Assembly: GCA_021731385.1 (NCBI GenBank)
Contig: JAKFXM010000128.1
Coordinates: 1 to 7,237 of the forward strand
DNA from: Methanobacteriota archaeon
GTDB taxonomy: Archaea > Altiarchaeota > Altiarchaeia > IMC4 > QMZM01
Direction of reading: 5' to 3'
Length of the DNA: 7,237 bases
Both the position numbers and the translations under genes were made by a program. Position 1 is the first letter of the stretch, and the number at the start of each line of letters is the position of its first letter. The notes beneath the pieces are model-generated. The model was not told the origin of the DNA, ran no database searches, and saw only the letters and a list, made by a program, of their open reading frames with translations. Below are positions 6,368-7,237 of this stretch, piece after piece.

Positions 6368-6611
6368 TTTGCTTTTTTCAATGCATTAACACCCTCTTTT
6401 ATTTTACCTGAAAAATAATCCATATCAAATTTTTTGCATTTACTACTAAGATAGATATCATATCAATAATGTCATTCTCCGTCGAGATTATTGATAATTT
6501 GCTTGATACAATGTCTTCGGGTGACATAAAATGTAATATCGTCTTATCAATTTTTTCATCTACTCTATGATTCCATGAATCTTCATCAAATCTGAACGCT
6601 CGTGCGGGCAA
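6364..6611 (-). pseudogene. 3' remnant of a gene, frameshifted (possibly nucleotidyltransferase-like)
   Basis: The frame closed at 6399-6401 encodes FMSPEDIVSSKLSIISTENDIID..., which resembles the SPEDLIxxKL...R..DIEDI segment in the C-terminal half of nucleotidyltransferase-like (DUF6036/AbiEii-type) proteins. That frame ends abruptly. A -1 shift at the A6 run (6430-6435 on the plus strand) joins it smoothly to KKFDMDYFSGKIKEGVNALKKAK, ending in a TGA (6364-6366) that overlaps the rhomboid ATG. The shifted tail is basic, helical and sensibly placed, so it looks like the true 3' end. The N-terminal half with the catalytic motif is absent, and upstream sequence is a GC-rich element. It may be a decayed gene, a frame error in the data, or a slippage-dependent gene. 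The only start candidates are TTG at 6611 and an internal ATG. The family link is tentative. Confidence 0.5.
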
Positions 6612-6731
6612 GAAAGAAGGGGTTGGGGGAAAGGAATCCCGCCCCGCCCTCGCCTGTCCGCCGAAGCCTCGGCGTAGGCGGGCTTTTTCAGCCGCCGCAA
6701 TTTTTCGTGCCAGCGAAGCTGACGCGCCACC
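6597..6731. repeat. GC-rich palindromic element, likely inserted
   Basis: About 135 bases are far richer in G and C than the flanking AT-rich DNA, with sharp edges near 6597 and 6731. The core is the long hairpin at 6651-6680. One minus-strand frame through the core encodes PAYAEASADRR, a peptide I remember as common in spurious ORFs from metagenomic genomes, which fits a dispersed REP-like repeat rather than a gene. No transposase and no clear flanking duplication are visible. The element replaces the expected 5' half of the neighbouring remnant gene. The edges are estimates, and copies elsewhere in the genome cannot be seen from here. Confidence 0.6.
6651..6688 (+). terminator. GC-rich hairpin followed by T5, terminator-shaped
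   Basis: CGCCT (6651-6655) pairs with AGGCG (6676-6680), and CGCCGA (6659-6664) with TCGGCG (6669-6674), loop AGCC, with GTC opposite a single T as the internal bulge. TTTTT follows at 6684-6688. On the plus strand this has the form of a bacterial intrinsic terminator, yet no plus-strand gene lies upstream. It is more likely the core of the palindromic repeat, with the shape coincidental or inherited from a foreign source. Confidence 0.4.
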
Positions 6732-6773
6732 ACATATGAAAATAGCAATTTTATAATGAGCCAGTTGATAAAA

Positions 6774-7237
6774 TTAAAAATTTGGAATTATCCCACATTT
6801 ATTACCACTACACCAACAAACAGGCGTTTCTGGTAGAATATTACACTGATTAGAACAATCCTTAAATTTAACCGTCTTGTTAATGCAGTAGAATCGGCAA
6901 TCGCAGTGTGAAAAACGAGCAATACAATCAGAGCCATCATTACACGAAAGCTCATTTTCTGGAAAACTTAAAATTTTTACAATTTTAAACTCATTTGAAT
7001 AGGAAATTTCTGGCGTATACAATTCTAATGCTTCAGGGCCCCATGCGATTTTAAATCTGTATGTGCCTTCCCCAACTTGCGCGCAAACGTAGTCTTTTTG
7101 ATCCCAATTAAAATCATGATTATCTTCTGCTGACAATATTAATGTTGTTCTTGAGCATTTTGCCGCACAGGGACATTCAATATCGTACCTAATCTCTTTC
7201 CATTCGCCGTTGTTATTTTTTTCAACTACCACATAGT
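6774..7237 (-). CDS. Cysteine-rich, probably extracytoplasmic protein, C-terminal part
   Basis: The frame is open to the window edge, so the true start, and any signal peptide or lipobox, lie outside. A GTG at 7232 is not evidence of a start. The visible 154 residues contain 14 cysteines. Numbered from that GTG, about 1-85 looks like a beta-sandwich: C20, C22, C26 and C50, then GEGTYRF..W and YSNEFKI, a strand pattern reminiscent of Ig-like domains of secreted proteins. Residues 97-146 form a ten-cysteine module (C-x5-C-x6-C-x-C-x3-C-x9-C-x3-C-x8-C-x-C-x4-C) with a possible N-glycosylation site NKT (118-120). Dense paired cysteines suggest disulfides outside the cytoplasm; metal binding is an alternative. 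I recognise no named family. The same frame stays open after the TAA into the remnant gene downstream, which is not a sign of fusion. Confidence 0.65.
   Translation of the reverse strand, partial: YVVVEKNNNGEWKEIRYDIECPCAAKCSRTTLILSAEDNHDFNWDQKDYVCAQVGEGTYRFKIAWGPEALELYTPEISYSNEFKIVKILSFPENELSCNDGSDCIARFSHCDCRFYCINKTVKFKDCSNQCNILPETPVCWCSGNKCGIIPNF

Noticed and set aside
6182..6418. 78-residue plus-strand open frame
   Set aside because: It is antisense to the rhomboid catalytic region and has no family resemblance.
6560..6748. 62-residue minus-strand open frame containing PAYAEASADRR
   Set aside because: It is a translation of the GC-rich palindromic repeat; the peptide is repeat-derived and not evidence of a gene.
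6399..7237. Cysteine-rich protein and remnant gene as one read-through protein
   Set aside because: They share a frame split by one TAA, but the stretch between is the GC-rich repeat with no conserved sequence, so openness there reflects base composition.

Overview
The window is archaeal chromosome. Two genes show this: a ribosomal protein of the S8e family (archaea and eukaryotes only) and a TYW3 wybutosine enzyme (same distribution). The lineage is not resolved. AT-rich genes with short gaps, a divergent PEPCK with an HPr-kinase-like fusion, and a GC-rich palindromic element of a kind I associate with groundwater metagenomes suggest an uncultivated archaeon, perhaps DPANN or Altiarchaeota-like; that placement is only an inference.

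Left part (1-4956, all minus strand, so read right to left): a winged-helix protein with an eroded nucleotidyltransferase domain, ribosomal protein S8e, an 899-residue protein joining an HPr-kinase-like P-loop domain to an ATP-type PEP carboxykinase, and 2-isopropylmalate synthase (3' end outside the window). Gaps are 56, 41 and 0 bases. The carboxykinase stop codon directly touches the leuA start, with the leuA ribosome binding site inside the last two carboxykinase codons. The pair links the oxaloacetate/PEP node to branched-chain amino acid synthesis.

Middle (4957-5115): a compact divergent control region between the winged-helix gene (leftward) and TYW3 (rightward). It holds a 17-bp tandem direct repeat touching the regulator's start codon, then a dense set of inverted repeats: an 11-bp outer stem enclosing two hairpins, followed by a third. 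The right half is a 40-bp tandem duplication that ends exactly at the TYW3 ATG, and the two copies differ by a compensatory base-pair swap in the stem.

Right part (5116-7237): TYW3 (plus) converges on a rhomboid protease (minus) across 82 bases. Upstream of the rhomboid gene, and overlapping it by ATGA, is the 3' remnant of a gene that I tentatively liken to a nucleotidyltransferase-like family. It carries an apparent -1 frameshift at an A6 run and has lost its 5' half next to a GC-rich palindromic element (about 6597-6731). The window ends in the C-terminal part of a cysteine-rich, probably extracytoplasmic protein. I saw no tRNA, rRNA or CRISPR array and no transposase gene.
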